Positions 1 to 7,174 of a DNA stretch of 19,913 nucleotides are shown piece by piece. Numbering within the stretch: position 1 is the stretch's first letter; each line of letters begins with the position of its first letter. Under the pieces are notes generated by a model, which searched no databases, was not told the DNA's origin, and saw only the letters and a list, made by a program, of their open reading frames with translations. The translations under genes and the position numbers were made by a program. The stretch spans positions 1 to 19,913 of the forward strand of contig CAYVXE010000081.1 in the NCBI GenBank assembly GCA_964455375.1, in the 5' to 3' direction. Source of the DNA: CAYVXE01 sp964455375 (GTDB lineage Bacteria > Zhuqueibacterota > Zhuqueibacteria > Oceanimicrobiales > Oceanimicrobiaceae).

Positions 1-1018
1 GGTTTCCCGATGTATCCCGGATATTATCTATTTGAATATTATATTTTACTTTTCCTTTTTGGGGTTGCGTGATTAATAGAACGTCCAGTGAGGTTTTTTC
101 ATCTAATACAGCCATTTGTACTTTAAGGGAATCCGAAGAGGATTTGTGGGAAAAAATTTTGTAATTCGAGGAGAACCTGGTGCTCTCTTTGTCCAGAGGT
201 TCATCAAAACGGAGTAGAATTTGTGTTTGGTTTTTTGCAGATGCGGAAATCATGGCCGGGCCGATCGTGTCCTGTTTTTTGAGTCTAAAATTAACATGTT
301 CAATTGAGGCCTGTTTTTCGGTCAGGGTCACATCGCGGTCGGCAATACCAATGCCATCAACCCCCTTTTCAAAAAAACGGTTGTGGTCAACATCTTCAAC
401 AGCAAAAATCCGGTAGTGACCTTCGGAGAGATTCGTCAATTGATATTTTCCGAGATCATCCGTCTGCGTGGTATAATTGCCGTTGATTTCTTCCGGGTTT
501 GGTTCCTTCCCCCCTTCCAGCAGGTAAGCCCAGATGATGATCCCTTTGTTCTTTTTCTCCGCATAGGCCTGCCCACTAATTTTTCCGTGACTGAGTTTTT
601 CGCCGGTTGAAAACGCCAATGTGTATGATTGGCTGAGTGCATTTCCATGCAGGTCTCTTAAGTCGGTACCAAGGGTTATGACATAGGTGATGTCCTTTAA
701 CAATGAATCTCCCATTGCAATACGCAATTTGCGGCTGCCTTTCCACTTGTATCTCACATTAATCCCCGGGTCGGGTGTAATGAAAATCGCTTTCTGCAAC
801 GATTTTTGATCCATCCGTTCATTGAATTCAATTTCGATTTTCTGGGTCAGCGGGACCAGTGTGGCATTGTTTTCCGGTGTCACATGAATGACTTGTGGCG
901 GCGTTTTGTCCACAGGACCGCCGGAAGGCCGCACTTGTTTCGCACAATTTTGCAACAGAGAGGAAACGCCGCAAATCAAAAAAACGAATATCGTTCGTTT
1001 AAAATAATTCGGATTCAT
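1..1018 (-). CDS. Ig-like domain lipoprotein, C-terminus cut by window edge
   Basis: The minus frame is open from the ATG at 1018 to base 1 with no stop, giving 339 visible codons; the end of the gene lies outside the window. The N-terminus is basic, then hydrophobic, then LLQNC with Cys25 as a likely lipidation site (a loose lipobox). Next comes the RPSGGPVDKTPP segment (residues 30-41), which is characteristic of a family of Bacteroidetes-type lipoproteins with an SbsA-like Ig domain (Big_5). An Ig-like domain follows to about residue 145, then a carboxypeptidase-regulatory-like stretch with GKYQLTNLSEGHYRIFAVED and an Asp-rich turn, then a second Ig-like segment. The start overlaps the stop of the deacetylase gene as ATGA, so the two are probably translationally coupled. 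Likely a surface or periplasmic envelope protein; its specific role is unknown. Confidence 0.85.
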   Translation of the reverse strand, partial: MNPNYFKRTIFVFLICGVSSLLQNCAKQVRPSGGPVDKTPPQVIHVTPENNATLVPLTQKIEIEFNERMDQKSLQKAIFITPDPGINVRYKWKGSRKLRIAMGDSLLKDITYVITLGTDLRDLHGNALSQSYTLAFSTGEKLSHGKISGQAYAEKKNKGIIIWAYLLEGGKEPNPEEINGNYTTQTDDLGKYQLTNLSEGHYRIFAVEDVDHNRFFEKGVDGIGIADRDVTLTEKQASIEHVNFRLKKQDTIGPAMISASAKNQTQILLRFDEPLDKESTRFSSNYKIFSHKSSSDSLKVQMAVLDEKTSLDVLLITQPQKGKVKYNIQIDNIRDTSGN

Positions 1019-1752
1019 CGGCAGTCGCGTGTGATTAGTCCGGAAAGTGTGACGAATTCAAATCCACTGTCCTGCAATTGCGGAATAATGCGTTCCACCG
1101 CCCAGAGTGTCTGCGTTCTGTCCACGGACTTTGAGTTGCCGCCATCGTGTAAGATAATGATCGAGCCTTTGATGGTTCTATGAAGAACGCGGGTCAATAT
1201 TTTTTCTTTGCCGGGCAGATGCGGGTCGCGCGGGTACACATCTCCGACAACGGTGTGGTAATTTTCTTTTTCAACCACATCCAGCACCCGTTTTGAAAAC
1301 AAACCCATGGGAGGCCGCAAAAATCGCGGCACCTGACCATCAAGATTACACAGTAAATCGTCTGTGCGGCGAATTTCATCGGTCATTTCATTATTGGTGA
1401 AGCGGAACATCAGTTGGTGTGAATACGTGTGATTTCCGGGTTCATGGCCGGCCTCAACCACATCCTTCGCCAGTTCTTTATTTGCAGACAGATGTTTGCC
1501 GATCATAAAAAATGTCGCCGGCACATCGAACCGGTGCAAAATTTTAAGTAGTCTTGGCGTATAGGTCGGTTGTGGTCCGTCATCAAAAGTTAGGGCGATT
1601 TTGTTTTCTGCGATCGGGGCACGCCAGCAAATGCGCTGCGTTACCTTCGGTCCTAATCGTTCTATGGCGATGAAATGACTTAGATCACTCAGAACAGATT
1701 GCAGTGTACCGAAATCAAAGCGTTTTTCAGAATGTGAATGATTCGTGTCCAA
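1015..1752 (-). CDS. Polysaccharide deacetylase (NodB homology, CE4 type)
   Basis: The 245-residue protein carries the NodB/CE4 motifs in order: TFDDGP (55-60) with the catalytic and metal Asp pair, NHTYSH (107-112) giving the two metal-binding His, FLRPPMG (145-150) with the conserved Arg, and IILHDGG (199-205). The family removes N- or O-acetyl groups from glycans such as chitooligosaccharide or peptidoglycan with a divalent metal. No signal peptide or membrane segment precedes the domain, so export is not evident. The first codon is TTG; no ATG occurs in frame before residue 83, which would destroy motif 1, so TTG is the only reasonable start. It begins 7 bases after the upstream acyltransferase stop and overlaps the downstream lipoprotein start, indicating one operon. 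Substrate unknown; envelope glycan is the contextual guess. Confidence 0.9.
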   Translation of the reverse strand: MDTNHSHSEKRFDFGTLQSVLSDLSHFIAIERLGPKVTQRICWRAPIAENKIALTFDDGPQPTYTPRLLKILHRFDVPATFFMIGKHLSANKELAKDVVEAGHEPGNHTYSHQLMFRFTNNEMTDEIRRTDDLLCNLDGQVPRFLRPPMGLFSKRVLDVVEKENYHTVVGDVYPRDPHLPGKEKILTRVLHRTIKGSIIILHDGGNSKSVDRTQTLWAVERIIPQLQDSGFEFVTLSGLITRDCR

Positions 1753-1759
1753 ATTGATG

Positions 1760-3196
1760 CTAGTTTCCCTTTTTATTTACCACTGCTTCGTTTTCAGATT
1801 TCATGATTGTGAGATATTCATCTTTAATCGTGTCGAGTTCTTTTATGAGCAGTTTTCTTTCGCGTCTCAATTTATTGAATAATTGTCTATTTGTAAATAA
1901 AAAGAACGATAAATTCAGCTTTTCTTGTTCCTGACGCATAATTTTTAAGTAGGAGAGTGCAAACCAACCGAAAGGCGCTAAACTTAGCAGATAGAGCACA
2001 GCCCAGCCCTCACCGAAAAGTAGCCAGAGAAAAAATACCTGAATCGTGTAAAAGAAAATAAAGGCGCTGCCGCCACCGATAAACAGAGCAGACAAGATTT
2101 TTGTACGTTCGTCAACAAATTTTTTGGCGGACATCTCGGCGATGAAGTAGGGAATAAAATTATTAACGATGCCGTAAATTGCGAAAGGCGCCCCGAAGAG
2201 CGCTTTCGCAAATGTCAAAAGGCTGCCTTTGATGAGTTGAGTAAATGTTGTCTTTTCCTTAAGCATCTCGTCTTTCAAATGCAGCTTTTGAAGTTTGCGT
2301 TTGTACTGGCCAATTTTTTCCAGAAGACCGAGTACCCTGTCGCGGTCATGTTTGTAATAATACTCCACACAATCTGCAATTTTCTGTGTTAAAAGAAACT
2401 CGGCAAGCGTGGATTTTGACCCTCGTTCGTCACCATACGTTTCCGATTTAAGCTCATCCCGGTAAAGAATTTCAATATCACGAACAAACTGATCCAATTC
2501 TTCATGTTGGATGTTCACGGTGAGCAGTTCGAGGTTGTTTTGAATTTCCGTGGTCAATTGATTAACCGCAGCGACATGGTCTTTTTCGTTCAATTCAAAC
2601 AAATGTTCAATTTGCATGGGACGGCCAACATTTAGCAGGACTTTACTTCGAAAACGAGATCTGGAAAAAAAATAAAGCCCCACCGGAACGAGCTTTAGTC
2701 CCAGTTGGTAGCGGTTGCGTCGTTCCACATCGAGGACGATGCGGGCGGTACCTGTTTTCACTTTTTTGACTTTCCGGAGCATATCGCTGGTGCCTTCCGG
2801 GAAAATACCCACAGCCTCGCCACGCTCAAGCGCCTGATAACAGGCTTCAAATGCTGAAACATTCTGTTCCATTTTGTCCGGATCATCGACCCGGCGATAA
2901 ATCGGAATGACCCCACAACTACGCAGAAACCAGCTCTTTAGTCTGTTGGAAAACAAGCCGGCATGGCCAAGATAATTGATTTTACGTTTCGTAACCAACC
3001 CCATCACCAGGGCGTCCATGATGGAATTTGGGTGGTTAGCCACAAATACAACCGGTCCGCTTTCAGGGACAAATTCGCCATGCCGCATGTCAATATTTTG
3101 GAAAAAAATAGTCATGGCAAGTTTTACAACCACTCTGATTAGGGAATAAAGAATGGGTTTAGGCTCATGTTTTAGTTGGTTTGTCAGCGTCGTCAT
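1760..3196 (-). CDS. PlsC-like phospholipid/glycerolipid acyltransferase with C-terminal membrane region
   Basis: This 478-residue protein has the glycerolipid acyltransferase fold at its N-terminus: NHPNSIMD (54-61) is the catalytic His...Asp motif and IFPEGTS (131-137) is the acceptor-binding block; CGVIPIYR (94-101) fits the block between them. The His-to-Asp spacing is five residues rather than the canonical four, as also seen in eukaryotic Gat1/Sct1-type acyltransferases. Such enzymes acylate glycerol 3-phosphate or its lyso form in phospholipid synthesis. Beyond about residue 210 the protein is charged and helical, then has hydrophobic segments around 326-353, 366-393 and 397-417 and a basic tail, so it is roughly twice the length of a minimal PlsC and is membrane-bound. 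ATG start at 3196, with only a weak ribosome site. First gene of a minus-strand run with the deacetylase and lipoprotein. Confidence 0.87.
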   Translation of the reverse strand: MTTLTNQLKHEPKPILYSLIRVVVKLAMTIFFQNIDMRHGEFVPESGPVVFVANHPNSIMDALVMGLVTKRKINYLGHAGLFSNRLKSWFLRSCGVIPIYRRVDDPDKMEQNVSAFEACYQALERGEAVGIFPEGTSDMLRKVKKVKTGTARIVLDVERRNRYQLGLKLVPVGLYFFSRSRFRSKVLLNVGRPMQIEHLFELNEKDHVAAVNQLTTEIQNNLELLTVNIQHEELDQFVRDIEILYRDELKSETYGDERGSKSTLAEFLLTQKIADCVEYYYKHDRDRVLGLLEKIGQYKRKLQKLHLKDEMLKEKTTFTQLIKGSLLTFAKALFGAPFAIYGIVNNFIPYFIAEMSAKKFVDERTKILSALFIGGGSAFIFFYTIQVFFLWLLFGEGWAVLYLLSLAPFGWFALSYLKIMRQEQEKLNLSFFLFTNRQLFNKLRRERKLLIKELDTIKDEYLTIMKSENEAVVNKKGN

Positions 3197-3265
3197 AACG
3201 GTTAAAAATCTGAGATGATGAAAAAATATGTTTGTAAAATTGTAAGTCTCTCAGTAGATTGAGGG

Positions 3266-3583
3266 ATGATATCTTCTGAATTTTATAAGAAAATTTATGA
3301 AATAATTCAACAAATTCCAACAGGAAAAGTGGCGACCTATGGCCAAATTGCAGTTCTTGCCGGTAAACCTCATGCAGCACGAGCGGTTGGTTGGGCCTTA
3401 AACGCTGCAAGTGAAGCCATGGATTTGCCGTGGCACCGTGTCATCAATGCAAGCGGAAAAAGTTCCTTACCGGAGAAGTCGGGGCGAATGCTGCAACAGA
3501 TCCTTCTCGAGTCAGAAGGCGTTGTCTTCGAAAACAGCAAAATAGACCTGGAGCAATTTCTTTGGAACGGCAAAGGGGGTTAG
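3266..3583 (+). CDS. Alkyltransferase-like protein (ATL; MGMT homolog lacking the acceptor Cys)
   Basis: The 105-residue protein matches the DNA-binding domain of O6-alkylguanine-DNA alkyltransferases: IPTGKVATYGQIA (17-29) with Tyr25, and the helix AARAVGWALN (37-46) with Arg39 as the nucleotide-flipping arginine finger. The acceptor motif PCHR is PWHR (55-58), so Trp56 replaces the methyl-accepting Cys. This is the hallmark of ATL proteins, which bind O6-alkylguanine without repairing it and hand the lesion to nucleotide excision repair. The ATG at 3266 is the only possible start, since an in-frame TGA lies two codons upstream; GAGGG directly abuts it, closer than usual for a ribosome site. 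It is the only plus-strand gene in the left region, divergent from the acyltransferase by 69 bases, and its stop overlaps the convergent methyltransferase stop by four bases. Confidence 0.9.
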   Translation: MISSEFYKKIYEIIQQIPTGKVATYGQIAVLAGKPHAARAVGWALNAASEAMDLPWHRVINASGKSSLPEKSGRMLQQILLESEGVVFENSKIDLEQFLWNGKGG

Positions 3584-5040
3584 TTCCTGAAAGCAGATTT
3601 CTCCGCGGTCAATTGCCACGCTTTCGGATATTGACTCGCCACTTCAAACCGACCGTCTTTTTTAAAGAGCAATCCTAAACCCAATGCAAATCCATCGCAG
3701 GTCAGCAGGCAGTAGCCATCTTCGTCAAAATCTTTCACCTGGTTTGCATCCACAAAAAATCGTTCATTTCTAAAATATCGATCTGTTTGTTCATGGTTCA
3801 AACGGACGATATGTTTTTTCAAAAATTTTCCGAATTCCATGGCTGCCGGGGTCGAAAGTTTTGGGAATTTCATGTTTCGCTTCATGAAGGGCAGCCCTGA
3901 GTACACAGGCCTTTCCGTTATCAAATGTTTGTGATCAACATTCACGACGGATACGGTTTTTGAATTATATTGCACCACGGCATATTTCTGAAAGATGTTT
4001 TCTTCCAGGCCGAACCGGCATCTTAAGATTGAAAAATAATCTTTTGCATCAACTGCCGGGGTTGCGTGCATCGTGCTCGCCACCTCATCTGTTAAACGCT
4101 GTCGCCATTGCGCTCGCTTGTCTTCAATTTTTTCAATCACTGCGATAAAAAATCCTCCGGTGTTATTTTGCTGAGGGTAAATCCGGATGGTGTTTTCCAT
4201 ATCCGAACGAAATTTTTGTCCCTGCCAGAGTCTGAGCCCTGGTGACCAGACTATTGATGGCATTTCCGGGGTTAAAATTTGCGCGGTTATCTGCGCCTGG
4301 ATCTCATTGAGTGCTGCGTTTACGACCTGTTCATTCTCTTCCGGGGCAAATGTACAGGTGGCGTAAACCACACGACCGCCGGGTTTGCAAAGCTGCATTG
4401 CCCGCTTTAGAATGGCGGTTTGAATGGAGGTGATTTTATCCCGTTTTGGTGGAATTTCCGTTAGAATGTCCGGATTTTTCCGGCAGGTACCTTCGCAGGT
4501 GCACGGGACGTCTGCAATAACGCGGTCGAACAGAAACGGTTGGCGCGGAAAAGAGGTGCCATCGAACTTTATCACGGAAATATTTGCTGATCCGAGCCGG
4601 TCCACATGCCGGTTTACCGCGCGCAGTCTGCCGCCGTGCACGTCATTGGCAATGATGGTGCCGGTGTTTTGCATCATCAGTGACATTTGTGCGCATTTGT
4701 TTCCGGGCGCTGCACACAGATCGAGATTTATTTCTCCCGGCTGCGGATTAAGTAAAAGAACCGGCAGCATGGCTATTTCTTCCTGGATGTGGTACAATCC
4801 GGCTCGGTATTCAAATGTGTGTCCAAGGTTTACAGCAGGTGGGAGAGTAAAAGCGCCGGAATACCAGTGAACCGCTTTGGGGTTTAATCCAGCGGCAGAA
4901 AAACGCTTTGCCAGGACATCCGGTTGGATTCTTTTCGTGTTTGTCCAGATACACGTGGGCAGCTTTTCCTTGCAGGCCTCCGTAAATGAATGCCAATCGT
5001 CGATGAACGCGCGGTAACGCTCAAAGCAGTTAAAATTCAA
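3580..5040 (-). CDS. RsmF-like rRNA cytosine-C5 methyltransferase (NOL1/NOP2/Sun family)
   Basis: The 486-residue protein has the m5C RNA methyltransferase core: DLCAAPGNKCAQM (107-119) binds S-adenosylmethionine, ADVPCTCEGTCRKN (176-189) contains the PC Cys at about 180, and VVYATCTFAPEENE (224-237) contains the catalytic TC Cys at about 229. The C-terminal third resembles the extra domains of RsmF, including a PUA-like end (CDGFALGLGLLFKKDGRF), and the overall length agrees with RsmF rather than with RsmB. E. coli RsmF methylates C1407 of 16S rRNA; the exact target here is inferred. The start is TTG at 5040, two bases after the dsbD stop, with GGGG about 12 bases upstream; no ATG in the first 80 codons offers an alternative. 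Its stop overlaps the convergent ATL gene. Confidence 0.88.
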   Translation of the reverse strand: MNFNCFERYRAFIDDWHSFTEACKEKLPTCIWTNTKRIQPDVLAKRFSAAGLNPKAVHWYSGAFTLPPAVNLGHTFEYRAGLYHIQEEIAMLPVLLLNPQPGEINLDLCAAPGNKCAQMSLMMQNTGTIIANDVHGGRLRAVNRHVDRLGSANISVIKFDGTSFPRQPFLFDRVIADVPCTCEGTCRKNPDILTEIPPKRDKITSIQTAILKRAMQLCKPGGRVVYATCTFAPEENEQVVNAALNEIQAQITAQILTPEMPSIVWSPGLRLWQGQKFRSDMENTIRIYPQQNNTGGFFIAVIEKIEDKRAQWRQRLTDEVASTMHATPAVDAKDYFSILRCRFGLEENIFQKYAVVQYNSKTVSVVNVDHKHLITERPVYSGLPFMKRNMKFPKLSTPAAMEFGKFLKKHIVRLNHEQTDRYFRNERFFVDANQVKDFDEDGYCLLTCDGFALGLGLLFKKDGRFEVASQYPKAWQLTAEKSAFRN

Positions 5041-5042
5041 AT

Positions 5043-6848
5043 TTAGTTCGTCCCCTGCGTTGAAGCATTCTGCATGACAGAGACAAATTTTTCCGGGCTA
5101 AATTTTACAAGCTCATCGGTAAAGCGTTTGAATTCATGACCGGATTTGTCGATTAAAATCACCGTGGGCACGCCGAGAACGTTGTATTTTTTGCGAAGAT
5201 TTTTAACATAATCGCTCTTTTCTTTGGTCAAATCTGCTTTTAGTGCAATAAACGATTTTGCTTTGGCAACGACCAGATCGGTGGAAAAAAGTTTCTTTTC
5301 GATCTGTTTGCACGGAATACACCAATCGGCAAAAAAATCAATGAGAACCGGTTTGTTTTCCGAACGTGCCTGGCTGATTAGAGCGTCACTATATGGCTGC
5401 CAATCCATGGTGGGCGCGTGCGCTTCCTGCCACGAGGAAATGGAGAACCAGGTGCCGTAAATGAGAAACAGCATACCAATAAATAATTTAATTCCTTTAA
5501 ACGACGCAAAGTTTGCAGTGGTTTTGTCGATAAATCCGACCCAGATTCCACCCAGAATGACGACGGCGCTGAGCAAGGATACATACAGAACGTGCGGGAT
5601 AAGCGAATTAACAAAATAGATGGCCACCGCTATCATGATGATGCCGAATACCCGCTTTACCCAGTTCATCCACTGGCCGGAATGTGGTAGGGTTTTGAGT
5701 GACCCGGAAAAGGTACCTAAAATCAGATAGGGCAGACCAAGCCCCATGGAAAGGATGAAAAACAGCAGGAAGCCCGTAAACGGATCCCCTTTTGCGGCGA
5801 CGTAAGTGAGCAGGCTGAGGACAAACGGTCCGATGCATGGTGCAGCAACAATACCTACGGTTAATCCCATGAAGAACGACCCGAAAGCGCCTTGTTTAGA
5901 GCCGCCGGCAAGTTGGTTTAAGAATGCAGGCACACGAATTTCGAAGGCGCCAAACATACTACTGGCAAAAATCAGGAAGACGCCGGCAATGATGATGAGG
6001 ACAATGGGATTTTGCAGAGAGGCGCCCAGGAGACCGCCGGTCATCGCCGCGATGACGCCCAGGATTGAATATGTGAGCGACATTCCCAAAACGTAAATCA
6101 GAGCTAAGAAAAAGGATTTACCGATTTTTCCGGAAGATTGCCCCACAAAAAAACTAATGGTGATGGGGATAATGGGGTAAACACATGGCGTGAGATTGAG
6201 TGCTAAACCGCCTACGAATATAAGCAGCAGGGTTAAGAACCATCCACTTCCCGCCATCATATCGCCGATTGAATTTTGGGAATCCGTACGGTCCCCTTGC
6301 AATTGCGCGAGAGATTCGTTGGTTTGTTGAAAGATGTCCTGATGTATCAGTTGTGTCTGTGCACCGGCTGCGACCACATCTACAGGAAGTTGAAAGTCCA
6401 CACTTGTGGGAATACGGCAAGTCAAATCGTTACAGGCTTGATAAGAAAATGTTCCTGCGATACTGGTTTGTCCGGGTTTTAACGATTTCGAGGCTTTGAC
6501 GTGTGCCCGGATAAATATTTTTCCGTGATAAACTGAAATGGGCTTGTCTGAAAAGGAAAACTTTTTGTCCTGGCCGGGCGGATATTGAATGTCACTAAAT
6601 TGGAAGTCGTTTGTTTTATTTAGTGTCAAGACCGATGGTACAAGGTAGTCTTCGGAGGGCGTATGTGAATTAGCATGCCATTGTTCGGAAAATGTTACCT
6701 GGAGAGCAAAATCAAATGCATCGCCCGGGTGAACTTTATCCACAGAGATAATCGGTTGTACCTGTAAAATCTGTTCCGGTTGTGTCGATTGGCCCAAAAG
6801 GCCGTTAGCGGTTAAGAGAACGGATAAAAATGCAGTTCTTAATTTCAA
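5043..6848 (-). CDS. dsbD: Thiol:disulfide interchange protein DsbD
   Basis: The 601-residue protein shows all three DsbD parts. A signal peptide (1-20) is followed by the periplasmic alpha domain with the Cys pair at 139 and 144 (YQACNDLTCR). The membrane domain (about 201-470, eight helices) has the paired Cys in LNLTPCVYPIIP (Cys222) and VAAPCIGPF (Cys338). The C-terminal thioredoxin-like domain has ADWCIPCKQIE (CxxC 510-513) and a cis-Pro in GVPTV (559-563). DsbD passes electrons from cytoplasmic thioredoxin through the inner membrane to periplasmic disulfide isomerases and to cytochrome c maturation. The TTG start is supported by AAGGA eight bases upstream. It is followed after two bases by the RNA methyltransferase and is divergent from the acylase gene across a repeat-bearing gap. 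Confidence 0.95.
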   Translation of the reverse strand: MKLRTAFLSVLLTANGLLGQSTQPEQILQVQPIISVDKVHPGDAFDFALQVTFSEQWHANSHTPSEDYLVPSVLTLNKTNDFQFSDIQYPPGQDKKFSFSDKPISVYHGKIFIRAHVKASKSLKPGQTSIAGTFSYQACNDLTCRIPTSVDFQLPVDVVAAGAQTQLIHQDIFQQTNESLAQLQGDRTDSQNSIGDMMAGSGWFLTLLLIFVGGLALNLTPCVYPIIPITISFFVGQSSGKIGKSFFLALIYVLGMSLTYSILGVIAAMTGGLLGASLQNPIVLIIIAGVFLIFASSMFGAFEIRVPAFLNQLAGGSKQGAFGSFFMGLTVGIVAAPCIGPFVLSLLTYVAAKGDPFTGFLLFFILSMGLGLPYLILGTFSGSLKTLPHSGQWMNWVKRVFGIIMIAVAIYFVNSLIPHVLYVSLLSAVVILGGIWVGFIDKTTANFASFKGIKLFIGMLFLIYGTWFSISSWQEAHAPTMDWQPYSDALISQARSENKPVLIDFFADWCIPCKQIEKKLFSTDLVVAKAKSFIALKADLTKEKSDYVKNLRKKYNVLGVPTVILIDKSGHEFKRFTDELVKFSPEKFVSVMQNASTQGTN

Positions 6849-6856
6849 TTGAATCG

Positions 6857-6861
6857 TCCTT
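6857..6861 (-). promoter_or_regulatory. Ribosome binding site that fixes the TTG start of dsbD
   Basis: On the minus strand AAGGA lies eight bases before the TTG at 6848, a standard Shine-Dalgarno spacing. The signal peptide begins directly at that TTG (MKLRTAFLSV), and no ATG alternative exists nearby, so the non-ATG start is well supported. Confidence 0.7.
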
Positions 6862-6972
6862 AGGTTTAATTAAGATTTAAAATATTTAAACATTTAATTC
6901 GGAATTTTGGTTCCATTAATTTTTTTTTACACTTGATTATTAATATAATTTTTGGTAGGATTTTATTATTAT

Positions 6973-7108
6973 CTAAATTGAGCGATTGCTTGAGATTAAT
7001 TCACTGTGGGGTAAGATGTTCGTAGTGCATGCTTTAGCATGGTTCTAACCCCCCGGCATGCAGAAGCTTGCACTACAAAATTTTGCCCACAAGAACCGCT
7101 CAGTTTAG
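6973..7108. repeat. MITE-like element with inverted ends and palindromic core
   Basis: The ends CTAAATTGAGCG (6973-6984) and CGCTCAGTTTAG (7097-7108) are inverted copies matching at 11 of 12 positions. Inside them further complementary stretches pair (TGTGGG near 7005 with CCCACA near 7087), with an unpaired insertion of about 13 bases in the left arm, leading to a strongly palindromic core at 7022-7076. The element carries no open frame and so fits a small non-autonomous mobile element or a REP/BIME-type intergenic repeat. I cannot identify a clear target-site duplication. Multi-copy status cannot be judged from one window. Confidence 0.55.
7022..7076. repeat. Nested palindromic core of the intergenic element
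   Basis: The arms GTAGTGCATGCTTTAGCATG (7022-7041) and the reverse complement of 7057-7076 agree at 17 of 20 positions. Each arm is also self-complementary: CATGC-TTTA-GCATG on the left, and GCATGC-AGAA-GCTTGC on the right with one mismatch. The DNA or its transcript could therefore fold either as one long hairpin with a short C-rich loop or as two side-by-side hairpins. Confidence 0.75.
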
Positions 7109-7174
7109 TGTTATGTGCAGTTTATCTGATTTGCGAAAAGCGAATGTTGTAAAAGGCTAAAATTAGGAGGAGGA

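Larger units (their letters stand above)
6849..7174. other. Divergent 326-base intergenic region between dsbD and the acylase gene
   Basis: The first 120 bases next to dsbD are very AT-rich, with a T-run at 6921-6928 and no convincing sigma-70 pair. The central part is a 136-bp palindromic element (6973-7108, listed separately). The last 66 bases lead to the acylase gene and end in a strong GGAGGAGG ribosome site. No open frame, tRNA or terminator was recognised. Promoters for both flanking genes should lie here, but I cannot place them with confidence. Confidence 0.7.

Noticed and set aside
3197..3265. CTGAGA...TCTCAG dyad in the acyltransferase/ATL divergent gap
   Set aside because: Six base pairs with a long loop; no supporting context for an operator or riboswitch.
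6926..6949. TTTACA and TATAAT as a plus-strand promoter upstream of the acylase gene
   Set aside because: The spacing is 12 bases, too short for sigma-70, and the region is so AT-rich that such words are expected.
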